The notes under the pieces are model-generated. The model saw nothing but the letters and a program-made list of their open reading frames with translations, was not told where the DNA came from and ran no database searches. 64,000 bases of DNA. Source: JAFNAG01 sp041501225. Its GTDB lineage: Bacteria; Acidobacteriota; UBA6911. Positions 25,031 to 34,428 of the stretch are shown piece by piece (positions within the stretch are counted from its first letter, which is position 1; each line of letters begins with the position of its first letter). The DNA is taken from NCBI GenBank assembly GCA_041501225.1, contig JBGQNR010000007.1, positions 1 through 64,000 on the forward strand, written 5' to 3'. The position numbers and the translations under genes were made by a program.

Positions 25031-28024
25031 ATGAAACTGCGGGCTTTTTTGATCAGCGTATCCGTATTCGCATTTCTGACCTGCGCCGCTGCGCCGCTGT
25101 TCCCGCAGCATGTGGGCTATGGAACCGGCTCGTGGGATGCCGAGACCCTTGGAAATCACCGGGCGGTGGTGAGAGTGGCCGAAAAGGCTGATGCCGTTTG
25201 GGCTCACATTCCATGGCGCCGCCGGGATCTGGAGCCGGAGAAGAAAAATATTATCGTCAGCGATGACGCAGGGAAGAGAGTGACCAACCTCCTTCGGATC
25301 AATGTGAACAGATCCTACGGGGACATCCTGTTTCAAGCCCCGAATCCCGGGAACTACTATGTGTACTTCCTGCCCTACGTTTCCAAGGGAAGGAACTATC
25401 CTGTCGTAACCTATCCTGCGCCCGAAAACAGCGCCGACCCCAGCTGGCAGAGAATTGCCCAGGCCGCGATGTCGCGTTCGGACCGGCCGTTCCCCCAGGC
25501 TTCCCTGGTCGAGATTCAGGCGATCGACGAATTCAACAGTTTTTATCCCATGGAAATCATCGCCACGCCCGAGGAGATCCGTGGACTGCTCGCGGCCAAC
25601 TCGGGAAAGAAGTTTCTGCTCTTTCCGGAAGACCGTCGCTACCCGATCCGCATGACCGATGACCTGCCCCAGAAATGGGTCGTGGAAGTGCCGAGGCCGG
25701 AGATGGCAGGCGAAGCGTCGCGCGGTGAGTTCTACGCCTTCCAGGTGGGCCTGTACGCAAGCGCAGCTGACATCCAGGACATCGCCGTCCGTTTCAGCGA
25801 TCTGCGCGACGGCGGCCGCTCCATTCCCGCGTTGCGCTGCATCAATACAGGCGGAATTAACTGGGATGGCCAGCCATTCAAAAAAACCGTCCCGGTAAAA
25901 AAAGGCCAGGTCCAGGCCCTTTGGTTCGGCGTCCAGATCCCGAAGGATGCGGTCCCTGGAAAATACCAGGGCCAGGTGAGCATCGAGCCGGCCGGTATGC
26001 CGGCGCAATCCATCACCCTCAACCTCGCCGTAAGTCAAAATGTGATCGCCGATTTTGGTGACGACGAACCTTGGAGGCACTCGAGATTGCGGTGGTTGGA
26101 TTCCATGCTCGCCTTTGATGATGATATCGTCCGCCCATTCACTCCAGTCCGGGTAACGAAAAACAGAATTGACATCCTCGGCCGGAGCCTGACCCTGGGG
26201 CCATCCGGCCTCCCCGCCCAGATTGAGAGCTATTTCTCTCCTGAAGTCACGAGGATCCAGGAAGCCGCAAGACCGCTGCTCTCCGCGCCGATGCAGCTGA
26301 TCGTGGAAGACGCGGCGGGTCAGCGCCTGGCGTGGGCCTCGGGCGCACCGAAGTTCACGAAACAGAAAGATGGCATCGCAGAATGGAGAGCGAGCAGCAC
26401 TTCCGGTGCTCTCAAAATGGAGGTCAGCGCGGCCATGGAGTTTGATGGCTTCGTTCAATTTAAAATAACGCTCAGTTCCTCCAAACCTGTCGAGGTTCGC
26501 GACGTTCGGCTCGAGATGACGCTGTTCAAGGACGCAATCCGCTACATGATGGGCCTGGGATCGAAAGGCGGCTATCGGCCGGCGAGCTACGATTGGTCCT
26601 GGGACGTGAAGAAAAACCAGGACGGCGCCTGGCTTGGCGATGCTAACGCCGGTCTTCAATTCAGCCTGAGAGCCGAAAACTACTCGCGTCCGCTGAACAC
26701 CAACTTTTACCAATCCAAGCCGCTGAACATGCCTCCCTCCTGGTTCAATGAGGGCAAGGGCGGAATTACCATGCGCGAGGCAAACGGCTCCACGATTCTG
26801 GTCAGCTGTTTCGGCGGCAGCCGGACGCTGCGCCCCGGCCAGGATCTGCATTTCGACTTCAACCTGCTGTTGACCCCATTCAAGCCTCTGGATACCCAGT
26901 TCCAGTGGAGCACCAGGTTTTTCCACAGCTTCAAACCGGTAGACGATGCGATCCGGGTCGGCGCCAACACCATCAACGTTCATCATGCCAATGACGTCAA
27001 TCCCTACATCAACTATCCTTTCCTTCATCCACAGCAGATGAAGGCCTACATCAACGAGGCGCACCAGAAGGGGCTCAAAGTAAAGATCTACAACACCATC
27101 CGCGAACTGTCGAACCACGCGCCGGAGCTGTTTGCGCTGCGCAGCCTCGGCAGCGAGATTTTCTCAACCGGGCCGGGCGGAGGTTTCTCCTGGCTCCAGG
27201 AGCACGTCGGATTTAACTACATCGCTGCGTGGTTCGTACCCAGTTTGAAAGATGCGGCGATCATCAACAGCGGCATGTCCCGCTGGCATAACTACTACAT
27301 CGAGGGGTTGAACTGGCTGGTCAACAAAATGCAGATCGACGGCCTTTACATCGACGACGTCGCCTTCGATCGCACCACCATGAAGCGGGTGCGCAAGGTG
27401 CTCGACCGGGCCCGGCCCTCGGCCATCATTGATCTGCACTCCGCCAACCAGTACAACCCGCGCGACGGCTTCACCAATAGCGCCAACCTCTACCTCGAGC
27501 ATTTCCCGTACATCAACCGGCTCTGGTTCGGGGAGTATTTCGATCCGAATTCGCCGGCGGACTTCTGGTTTATCGAGATGTCCGGGATTCCCTATGGCCT
27601 GATGGGAGAGATGCTGCAGGACGGCGGCAACAGATGGCGCGGGATGGTCTACGGAATGACGAGCCGCATGCCGTACGACGGCAACGATCCATCGCCGATC
27701 TGGAAGGTTTGGGATGATTTCAAGATTCAGGAAAGCGACATGATCGGTTACTGGTCTCCGCGCTGCCCGGTGAAAACGGACAGTAAGGATATCCTGGCGA
27801 CCGCCTATGTGAAGCAGGGCAAGGCTTTGATATCGATAGCCAGCTGGGCTCCGGACGACGCCAACGTCCGGCTGTCCATCGACTGGCGTGCGCTGGGAAT
27901 CGATCCTGCCCGGGCCACTCTGACGGCGCCGGAGGTGAATGGCTTCCAGCCGGCCGTTAAGTTCAATCCAAACGAGTCGATCAGCGTTCCCAAGGGCAAA
28001 GGCTGGCTGCTGATTATTTCGTGA
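25031..28024 (+). CDS. Large exported DUF6067-like glycoside hydrolase-like protein
   Basis: A 997-aa exported protein. After a signal peptide (about 1-24) come beta-rich domains, then from about residue 640 a TIM-barrel-like part (RVGANTINVHHANDVNPYIN, LYIDDVAFDRTTMKRVRKVL, IDLHSANQYNPRDG). This layout fits the DUF6067 group often annotated as glycoside hydrolase-like, related to GH123-type enzymes. Acidic residues in LYIDDVAFD are candidates for catalysis. ATG 25031 follows gggatgggacc. It is next to the GH127 remnant and a DUF5107 gene, so a role in carbohydrate use is likely; the substrate is unknown. Confidence 0.75.
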   Translation: MKLRAFLISVSVFAFLTCAAAPLFPQHVGYGTGSWDAETLGNHRAVVRVAEKADAVWAHIPWRRRDLEPEKKNIIVSDDAGKRVTNLLRINVNRSYGDILFQAPNPGNYYVYFLPYVSKGRNYPVVTYPAPENSADPSWQRIAQAAMSRSDRPFPQASLVEIQAIDEFNSFYPMEIIATPEEIRGLLAANSGKKFLLFPEDRRYPIRMTDDLPQKWVVEVPRPEMAGEASRGEFYAFQVGLYASAADIQDIAVRFSDLRDGGRSIPALRCINTGGINWDGQPFKKTVPVKKGQVQALWFGVQIPKDAVPGKYQGQVSIEPAGMPAQSITLNLAVSQNVIADFGDDEPWRHSRLRWLDSMLAFDDDIVRPFTPVRVTKNRIDILGRSLTLGPSGLPAQIESYFSPEVTRIQEAARPLLSAPMQLIVEDAAGQRLAWASGAPKFTKQKDGIAEWRASSTSGALKMEVSAAMEFDGFVQFKITLSSSKPVEVRDVRLEMTLFKDAIRYMMGLGSKGGYRPASYDWSWDVKKNQDGAWLGDANAGLQFSLRAENYSRPLNTNFYQSKPLNMPPSWFNEGKGGITMREANGSTILVSCFGGSRTLRPGQDLHFDFNLLLTPFKPLDTQFQWSTRFFHSFKPVDDAIRVGANTINVHHANDVNPYINYPFLHPQQMKAYINEAHQKGLKVKIYNTIRELSNHAPELFALRSLGSEIFSTGPGGGFSWLQEHVGFNYIAAWFVPSLKDAAIINSGMSRWHNYYIEGLNWLVNKMQIDGLYIDDVAFDRTTMKRVRKVLDRARPSAIIDLHSANQYNPRDGFTNSANLYLEHFPYINRLWFGEYFDPNSPADFWFIEMSGIPYGLMGEMLQDGGNRWRGMVYGMTSRMPYDGNDPSPIWKVWDDFKIQESDMIGYWSPRCPVKTDSKDILATAYVKQGKALISIASWAPDDANVRLSIDWRALGIDPARATLTAPEVNGFQPAVKFNPNESISVPKGKGWLLIIS

Positions 28025-28115
28025 TCTCTGCGGCCTCTGCGTTGAGCTTTTGCTTTTCTTGCCTAAATGGCAAGGACTTATACGTAAGTAGTATGAATTT
28101 ATTTTTTCACCCTTG
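28025..28115. repeat. Family B repeat arm after the DUF6067-like gene
   Basis: The stretch begins right after the stop with tctgcggcctctgcgttgag, continues ttttgcttttcttgcctaaa, and ends with cttatacgtaagtagtat. The same series closes the repeats at 47883-48062 and 56195-56370. Here only one arm is present, so it looks like a half element. Confidence 0.55.
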
Positions 28116-28163
28116 ATTCTTTGTGGATGCCAAGTGATTCCGACTGGTTGTGAGGGGGAATGT

Positions 28164-31133
28164 ATGAAGCTAGTGCGGATTGTTCTTTTGCTCTCAGTTC
28201 TCTCTGTGATTTCCAGCGCATGCAGCATGATGGGGCCGCGGGCGACGATTACCGAAGAGAAGCGCATCATCAAGACCTATCCGTTCAGCGATCCGGATCC
28301 GGTGCCGATTCTGGCGCGCAGGAATGCAGGCATCTATCCGTACTTCCGGTTTGACGGTTTTGCGCGCGAGGGTCGGGATCAGGAATGGAAGGTCGTACGG
28401 CTGGAAAATGACTTCATCCAGGTCTACGTATTGCCCGAAGCCGGCGGGAAGATCTGGGGCGCAATCGAAAAATCCACAGGGAAAGACTTCATCTATCACA
28501 ACGAGGTCATGAAATTCCGCGATGTCGCCATGCGCGGCCCATGGACGTCGGGCGGGATCGAGTTCAATTTCGGGTTGATCGGCCACACCCCTTCTACGGC
28601 CACTCCCGTCGACTATTTATTGCAGGAGAACACCGACGGCAGTGTGAGCTGCTTCGTCGGCGGCATCGATCTCCCCGGCAGAACCCAGTGGCGGGTCGAG
28701 ATCTGTTTGCCCCGGGACGCGGCGGAGTTCGAGACCACGAGCTTCTGGTACAACCCTACTCCCCTGCAGCAATCCTATTATCATTGGATGAACGCCGCGG
28801 TACATGCCCGCGATGACCTGCAGTTCTATTATCCCGGGGAATATTACATCGGCCACGGGGGGGACGCACATCCCTGGCCGGTCAACGAGAATGGGATCGA
28901 CCTCTCGCTCTATAAGAATCATTATTTCGGCAGCCACAAATCGCTGCACGTATTGGGGAGCTATGCCGATTTTTCCGGTGGCTACTGGCATGGCCTCGAC
29001 TTCGGTTTTGGCCACTGGTCGCGGTACGACGACATGCCGGGACGGAAGATCTGGATCTGGTCGCTCTCACGCTCGGGCGCGATCTGGGAAGATCTGTTGA
29101 CCGATCGCAATGGCCAGTATGTCGAGGTTCAGGCAGGCCGGCAGTTTTCCCAGGCAGCCCAGTCCAGCGGCAACGATTCCCCATTCACCCAGGCGGCCTT
29201 CCTTCCCTATGCCGCAGACACATGGAAGGAGGTCTGGTTTCCGGTCAAACAGATCGGCGGCATCGTCGCCGCCAATCCCAATGTCGCTCTGAATGTATCC
29301 AGGAAGGGAGAAAAAACCCGAGTCGCAGTGAACGCGCTCAAGCCGATTCATGATGATTTGGTGGTTGTGGCGGGGAACGCGACGGTTCTGAAAGAAAGGC
29401 TGGCCCTGGCGCCAATGCAAGTGTTCGATCGCGAGATCGCTGTTCCCGCTGCTGAACAGGACATCAAGGTCTTGCTGGGAAACCAGCTGATTTGGCGTTC
29501 TGATTCAGGCCGGGGAACCGGTTTTTCGCGCCCGGTAGTCTCACCTCCGGAAAAGGCCGCCACCACAGCGGAGAAAGCCTTCCTGCTTGGCCGCCAGCAG
29601 GAACTGCTTAGGGATTACGGCAAAGCCCTCGAATATTATCGCGATTGCGTCGAACGCGACGCACTCCACGTCCCGGCGCTGGTGCGCCTGGCCGAGCTCT
29701 ATTCTCGGCGGGCGGAATACGAGCAGGCTCTGGTCTGGGCGAAAAAAGCACTGGCGATCGATACCTATCATGCCGGCGCGAATTTTGTCGCCGGTGCGAT
29801 CCTCAAAAAGCTTGGCAATCCGGCATCCGCCCGCGAGGCACTGGGATGGGCGGCCCGGTCCCCGGAATACAGGTCGGCTGCGTACAGTCTGATCGCCGAA
29901 ACTCATCTCATGCAGTCCCGTTTCGAGGATGCGGCCGAGTACGCCCGCCGCGCTTTGGACTTTAATCGCGCCAACATTTCCGCGTTGAGCGCGCTGGCTC
30001 TGGCCGAGCGCAAGCTGAACCGGCAGGAATTTGCCCGCAGGGCCCAACGCGAGATCATGAGTCTTGATCCCCTCAACCATTTGGCGGCTGCGGAAGCTTG
30101 CTTCCTGAACGGTTCACAACGGAACTGGAATCAGCTCACTTCGCTGATAAAGTCCGAACTTCCTCACGAAACCTACCTGGAGTTGGCGATCTATTATGCC
30201 GGCCTGGGGATGAAGGCAGAAGCGGTCCAGGTGCTCCACCTCGCACCCGCACACCCGTTGGTGGATTATTGGCTTGCCTACCTGGCCAAAGACGAATCTC
30301 CAGCGCAAGGCAAGGCTCTTCTGGCGAAAGCGATCCAGGAATCTCCCCGTCTGGTTTTTCCATTCCGCGAAGAAACTATCCCGGTTCTTCAATGGGGCCT
30401 TTCTCAGCAGCGTGATTGGAAAACTCTTTACTATCTCGCCCTCATTTACTGGAGCAAGGGGCGCCTCGAGGAGGCGGCCGGCCTGCTGCAGGAATGCGAA
30501 GCGCGCCCCGATTACGGTCCCTTCTACCTCACGCGCGCGGAACTACTCAGGAAGACCATGCCGAAAGCCCCGGCCGAAGACTACAAAAAGGCGCTGGATC
30601 TTGCGCCCGACGATTGGCGCCCATGGCTTGCGTTGGCCCGTCTATATTCGGGATCGTCTTCGTTCCAGGAAGCTTTGGATCTTGCGCAAAGGGGATACGA
30701 AAAGTTCCCCGGAAACTTTGTGCTCGGCATGGAATATGCAAGAGCATTGATCGATTCGGCCAGGTACCAGGAGGCTCTGGATGTCCTGACTCCCATGGTC
30801 GTGCTCCCGTATGAAGGCGCCTCGGAAGGCCGGGTGCTGTTTGAAAAGGCACACCTGCTTCTAGCCGGTGAGAATGTCCGCAGCGGGAAGTACGAGGAAG
30901 CGCTCGCTCACATCGCCAAGTCGAAAGAGTGGCCCGAAAATCTCGGGGTTGGAAAACCCTACGACCCGGATGAGCGCTTGCAGGACTTCATGGAAAACCT
31001 TTGCAACACGAGGATGGGCAAGGGCGCCAAGACCCTGGATAGAGGCGCACTCGAAAAGCTGAGAGCGGATCTGTTGAAGTCGCGTTCATGGAAGTCGGAC
31101 CTGCTGACCACTCTATTCCGGACCGGGAACTAA
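28164..31133 (+). CDS. DUF5107 and TPR-repeat protein, probable lipoprotein
   Basis: A 989-aa protein. The signal sequence ends at Cys (VISSACSMM, about residue 20), which suggests a lipoprotein although the lipobox is not ideal. Residues about 45-330 form the DUF5107 domain (VYVLPEAGGKIWGAIEKSTG, GPWTSGGIEFNFG, YYHWMNAAVHARDDLQFYYP), a galactose-mutarotase-like beta-sandwich. From about 460 to the end there are many TPR units (ALEYYRDCVERDALHVPALV type). DUF5107-TPR proteins commonly sit beside glycosidase genes and are thought to bind or process sugars. The ATG at 28164 has tgaggggg upstream; an earlier GTG at 28113 would precede the signal peptide by 17 residues. Confidence 0.8.
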   Translation: MKLVRIVLLLSVLSVISSACSMMGPRATITEEKRIIKTYPFSDPDPVPILARRNAGIYPYFRFDGFAREGRDQEWKVVRLENDFIQVYVLPEAGGKIWGAIEKSTGKDFIYHNEVMKFRDVAMRGPWTSGGIEFNFGLIGHTPSTATPVDYLLQENTDGSVSCFVGGIDLPGRTQWRVEICLPRDAAEFETTSFWYNPTPLQQSYYHWMNAAVHARDDLQFYYPGEYYIGHGGDAHPWPVNENGIDLSLYKNHYFGSHKSLHVLGSYADFSGGYWHGLDFGFGHWSRYDDMPGRKIWIWSLSRSGAIWEDLLTDRNGQYVEVQAGRQFSQAAQSSGNDSPFTQAAFLPYAADTWKEVWFPVKQIGGIVAANPNVALNVSRKGEKTRVAVNALKPIHDDLVVVAGNATVLKERLALAPMQVFDREIAVPAAEQDIKVLLGNQLIWRSDSGRGTGFSRPVVSPPEKAATTAEKAFLLGRQQELLRDYGKALEYYRDCVERDALHVPALVRLAELYSRRAEYEQALVWAKKALAIDTYHAGANFVAGAILKKLGNPASAREALGWAARSPEYRSAAYSLIAETHLMQSRFEDAAEYARRALDFNRANISALSALALAERKLNRQEFARRAQREIMSLDPLNHLAAAEACFLNGSQRNWNQLTSLIKSELPHETYLELAIYYAGLGMKAEAVQVLHLAPAHPLVDYWLAYLAKDESPAQGKALLAKAIQESPRLVFPFREETIPVLQWGLSQQRDWKTLYYLALIYWSKGRLEEAAGLLQECEARPDYGPFYLTRAELLRKTMPKAPAEDYKKALDLAPDDWRPWLALARLYSGSSSFQEALDLAQRGYEKFPGNFVLGMEYARALIDSARYQEALDVLTPMVVLPYEGASEGRVLFEKAHLLLAGENVRSGKYEEALAHIAKSKEWPENLGVGKPYDPDERLQDFMENLCNTRMGKGAKTLDRGALEKLRADLLKSRSWKSDLLTTLFRTGN

Positions 31134-31137
31134 GCGC

Positions 31138-32043
31138 GTGATTCCCTTTTATCTCAAGAAGTGGTACCTCGACCTCACCATGGCAGACGGGACGGTGATG
31201 TACCTCTATTTTATGGCCACGCGCATCGCCGGGATTCCCGGGGGAAATGTCTCGGCCCACGTCAGGCTGGCAGACGGCAAATCGTTGCGCGCGGCCTTGA
31301 ACCGGAAGGTAACGCTGTTCGATGCCAAACAAAGTGCGGTGTGCGAGCAGAACTTTCTGGCCAACACCGCAGGCGCCTCCCATGCGCACCTCGAATTCCC
31401 TCAGCTGACCATGGATCTGCATTACCGATCGACCGGCAATTCATGGTCTCCCGCGGTCGATGGGATTCTATTGCAGAGGGGCGAGGGTCTTCTTTCGTGG
31501 AAGGTACCTCTGCCGGCGGCCGCTGTGGACGGCGTGATGCAAGTCGGATCGCAGCAGCGGCGCGTCACCGGGACGGGATACCAGGATATCGTCGAGATGA
31601 CGCTGGCGCCCTGGCGGCTGCCGGTTGCTGAACTGACGTGGGGCCGGGCTCACTGCGGTGCCTGCACCGTGGTGTTTGATCAGCTGCGGTTAACCGATGG
31701 CGCATGTCTCCAATATCTTCTGCTCCGGGCAGAAGACGAGGCTTTTGCGCCCGTCGAATCCAGAGCATTCACGATCGAGGCCGACGCAGGCGATCGAGAG
31801 AGCATTCTGCGCCACGCGAACTTTACCTTGCGCTTGACGCAGAAGCACATCCTGGCCCAGGGCGCGATCGCTTCCGGAGGGCAAATTCCGTCCATGCTGC
31901 TGCGGAAATTTCTTGCGCGATCATCCGGGAATCCAATGGAAAAGAAGATGATATCGGATGCGGAATTATGCATGGGGGAGCGCACCTTCAAGGGTTGTGC
32001 TATTCATGAACGCGTCGAGTGGCGTTGGAAGGACAGGCAGTGA
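31138..32043 (+). CDS. Lipocalin-like (CrtC/AttH-type) domain protein
   Basis: A 301-aa protein with no signal peptide. The start KKWYLDLTMADGTVMYLYFM followed by a run of beta strands (GNVSAHVRLADGKSL, HAHLEFPQLTMDLHY) resembles the double-lipocalin fold of CrtC/AttH-like proteins; this is a weak family match. GTG 31138 is four bases after the previous stop. Its last bases overlap the next gene (GTGA at 32040), so it is coupled to the lipid-type genes that follow. A role in binding or modifying a hydrophobic substrate is inferred. Confidence 0.6.
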   Translation: MIPFYLKKWYLDLTMADGTVMYLYFMATRIAGIPGGNVSAHVRLADGKSLRAALNRKVTLFDAKQSAVCEQNFLANTAGASHAHLEFPQLTMDLHYRSTGNSWSPAVDGILLQRGEGLLSWKVPLPAAAVDGVMQVGSQQRRVTGTGYQDIVEMTLAPWRLPVAELTWGRAHCGACTVVFDQLRLTDGACLQYLLLRAEDEAFAPVESRAFTIEADAGDRESILRHANFTLRLTQKHILAQGAIASGGQIPSMLLRKFLARSSGNPMEKKMISDAELCMGERTFKGCAIHERVEWRWKDRQ

Positions 32044-33581
32044 CAGGAGAGCTGTTGACAGGCTGCGAAATTCCCAAGGGCAAGGAAATAGCCTGCAGCC
32101 CAGTCCCGGGACACGAAGTGGGGTTGCATCGCCCGGCGTCGAATACCCTCATCATTATTGTCTATCTCGCCGTCTTTTGGGTGCTGCTGCCGGCGTTTCT
32201 TTTCATTACGGGATTTCGCCTCGACAAGCTCATGCCGGTTTCCCTGGGCGATCCTGCGATGCTTTCGAGCCTCGGTTGGTGCCTGACGCTGCCTGGATTC
32301 CTGCTCATGATTCACACCATGACGCGATTGTGGTCGCGCGGCAAAGGGCTGCCGATCTCCCACTTGCCGCCTGCCGAGTTTGTGGCCGGCGGCGCATACA
32401 AATACTTGCGGCATCCCATCTACGTCGGATACACCACGGCATTTGCCGGTGCCGCTGTGCTGCTGCATTCCTTTTGGTCGCTGGCATTCAGCACTCCGTT
32501 GCTTCTGAGCGGTTGGATTGCCTATGCCGTGTTTTATGAAGAGCCTGTGCTGATCCAACGGTTTGGCGAACGCTATCGGACCTATATCGGCGCCACGCCG
32601 CTATTGTTGCCGAAGGGGCTGTCTCGAATTCTCGATCGCGCGATGCCTCCTTTAGCGGACAAGCTATCCAAATTCCTAGACGCTTGGGCAAATCGCACCA
32701 TCCTCTTTCAATGCGGCAACTTCATTCTCGTGAGCTATGGGGTCCTGATTGCTGTCGGCACAATTCTCTTCATGCTGATCACGATCGCGTGCCTCATTCA
32801 GCACGGAGTGACGTCAAGCCAGGCCGCGATCTACATGGCAGGGGCAGTGCTGACCACGCTTGTGGCCTCGCATGCCTTCTGGTGGTTGGGAAACCAGCGC
32901 TCGATCGTCCGGCAGCCTCTTTTCGGCATCAGGAATGTCGGATTCGTAAGCTGGGGCAATCTCTTCGGATTGACCCTTTTCTCCGCCGGCTTTGCCGCGG
33001 TTTTCAACTTTCCACTGCTGGGGGTTGCCGATGATCTGGTGCGTGGCATGTTCGCGGCCTATGCCATTGGCCGGCTGGGCTGCCTCACCTATGGCTGCTG
33101 TTACGGAGTGGCCACCGGCAAGCATGGCGTTCGTTATATCAATCCGGCGGCCAAAGTGATCCGTGAGCGTGGAGATTGCCGGCTGCCGCGCCATCCCACG
33201 CAGATTTACTCCTTCGTGGAAGGCATGGTTCTTCTCGTGCTGTTGAACCTGATGCCGTATTTGCAGATCTCTGTGGGCTCGATTACGGCTGCCGCATTTC
33301 TGATTTATCCGATTGGACGCGCCCTTATTGAGTTTGTTCGCGACCGCAAGCGATACTGCCACGGCATTTTTACCAGCGGGCATCTTGCCTGCCTGATCAT
33401 GTTTCTATCCGGCTGGATCCTCTTGTTCCTGATTCCTGCCTCCGGCGGCAAGTTCTCCCCGGCGCCGTTATCCATGGTCGCATTTCGTGAAAGCTGGTCT
33501 CTTGCTCCTGTGGTATTCATGGTTGGCGTAATCGTTTTTTTCACCACGAGTTTTCACTGGAAGCGAGTCGGCACATGGTGA
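32040..33581 (+). CDS. Fusion of ICMT/PEMT-type methyltransferase and Lgt-like diacylglyceryl transferase
   Basis: A 513-aa membrane protein. The N-terminal half (about 35-190) is an isoprenylcysteine/phospholipid methyltransferase-like domain: GGAYKYLRHPIYVGYTTAF for S-adenosylmethionine and the closing FYEEPVLIQRFGERYRTYI. The C-terminal half (about 215-500) is Lgt-like: GRLGCLTYGCCYG, RHPTQIYSF and the Arg-rich GRALIEFVRDRKR. Canonical Lgt has Asn and Glu where this protein has Cys in the signature, so the reaction may differ. I prefer GTG 32040, with TTGGAAGGAC upstream and a 4-base overlap with the previous stop; GTG 32019 is also possible. It overlaps the next gene by seven bases. Confidence 0.82.
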   Translation: MTGELLTGCEIPKGKEIACSPVPGHEVGLHRPASNTLIIIVYLAVFWVLLPAFLFITGFRLDKLMPVSLGDPAMLSSLGWCLTLPGFLLMIHTMTRLWSRGKGLPISHLPPAEFVAGGAYKYLRHPIYVGYTTAFAGAAVLLHSFWSLAFSTPLLLSGWIAYAVFYEEPVLIQRFGERYRTYIGATPLLLPKGLSRILDRAMPPLADKLSKFLDAWANRTILFQCGNFILVSYGVLIAVGTILFMLITIACLIQHGVTSSQAAIYMAGAVLTTLVASHAFWWLGNQRSIVRQPLFGIRNVGFVSWGNLFGLTLFSAGFAAVFNFPLLGVADDLVRGMFAAYAIGRLGCLTYGCCYGVATGKHGVRYINPAAKVIRERGDCRLPRHPTQIYSFVEGMVLLVLLNLMPYLQISVGSITAAAFLIYPIGRALIEFVRDRKRYCHGIFTSGHLACLIMFLSGWILLFLIPASGGKFSPAPLSMVAFRESWSLAPVVFMVGVIVFFTTSFHWKRVGTW

Positions 33582-34378
33582 ACAACGAACCACGCAATAC
33601 ACCAAAAGATCCCCCTTCGACTGTTGTACGCGGCTCGTGGTTCGAAAAGCAGCTCCGCGGAACAGAGGACAGCGAGCGGGCATTCTTGATCAAGCGTGGT
33701 CTTTTCCTCTATCTCTTGTGGATCATTTCGTTCGAAATCCTTGGACGATATGCCGCGATCCTCCCGACCCACGATCCTACCTGCCCGCTGGATCGCAGAA
33801 TTCCTTTGATACCGATTTTTATTTGGCCGTATGTGTTTTGCTATATTTTCGTGCTCTTGCCGGGTTTCGTGGCTACCGACTGGCATCGCGTCTGCCGGGG
33901 TGTGCTAAGTGTGTTGATTGCCAACCTGACCTCGTTTGTCGTCTATTTGGCCTATCCCGTGGCGTTTCCAAAACCAGAGCTTGGAACCAGCATCTCGGAG
34001 CGGCTTATCTGGCTCGAATACGTTATGGATTTCCACCCCGGCGGCAACAATCTGCCCAGCCTGCATGTGATCTTTGCATGGCTGATCTATTTTATTTGCC
34101 TGAAACAAGGGCTGCGGAAGAGCGTGGAGTACTCAATGTTTCTGGTCGCTTTGCTCATCACGGTGTCTACGCTTTTCGTGAAACAACACATACTGGCGGA
34201 TGTGGTTGCGGGAATCGCATGGGCAGTTGTTTCCTGGATGGCGGCAGGTTTTTTCTATCTTCGCTGGCAGCCCAAAGATGGCGATGCGAAGGAAGCCTTC
34301 CACGAGATGGCGCGCAGGCTGGTGCCATTCATTGTGACCACGGTTTTTCTCATGGCGCTTTTTGCTTTTCGACGGTGA
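33575..34378 (+). CDS. PAP2-type (AUR1-like) membrane phosphotransferase
   Basis: A 267-aa membrane protein with about six segments. The active-site motifs are GGNNLPSLHVIFA and, later, KQHILADVVAG, in which the two His residues serve phosphate transfer. The first PAP2 motif (KxxxxxxRP) is replaced by YPVAFPKPELG, as in the inositol-phosphorylceramide synthase (AUR1)-like subgroup. So it may move a phosphate-linked head group between lipids rather than merely dephosphorylate. It starts inside the end of the Lgt fusion gene. Confidence 0.83.
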   Translation: MVNNEPRNTPKDPPSTVVRGSWFEKQLRGTEDSERAFLIKRGLFLYLLWIISFEILGRYAAILPTHDPTCPLDRRIPLIPIFIWPYVFCYIFVLLPGFVATDWHRVCRGVLSVLIANLTSFVVYLAYPVAFPKPELGTSISERLIWLEYVMDFHPGGNNLPSLHVIFAWLIYFICLKQGLRKSVEYSMFLVALLITVSTLFVKQHILADVVAGIAWAVVSWMAAGFFYLRWQPKDGDAKEAFHEMARRLVPFIVTTVFLMALFAFRR

Positions 34379-34393
34379 AGTGGATCATGCTTT

Positions 34394-34425
34394 AGGAGCC
34401 CCTCCTAATTCTCGGACGGGCTCCT
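34394..34425 (+). promoter_or_regulatory. Hairpin just before the PLP decarboxylase gene
   Basis: aggagccc (34394-34401) and gggctcct (34418-34425) form a perfect 8-bp stem with a 16-base loop. It ends three bases before the ATG at 34429 and would cover its ribosome site; no T run follows, so it is not a standard terminator. It may tune translation of the decarboxylase. The nearby ATG at 34450 would escape the stem. Confidence 0.4.
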
Positions 34426-34428
34426 GGG

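Noticed and set aside
24998..27118. 706-aa open frame on the minus strand
   Set aside because: It lies fully antisense to the DUF6067-like gene, which has signal peptide and recognisable domains. Its translation has no domain-like order; it results from high GC codon use.
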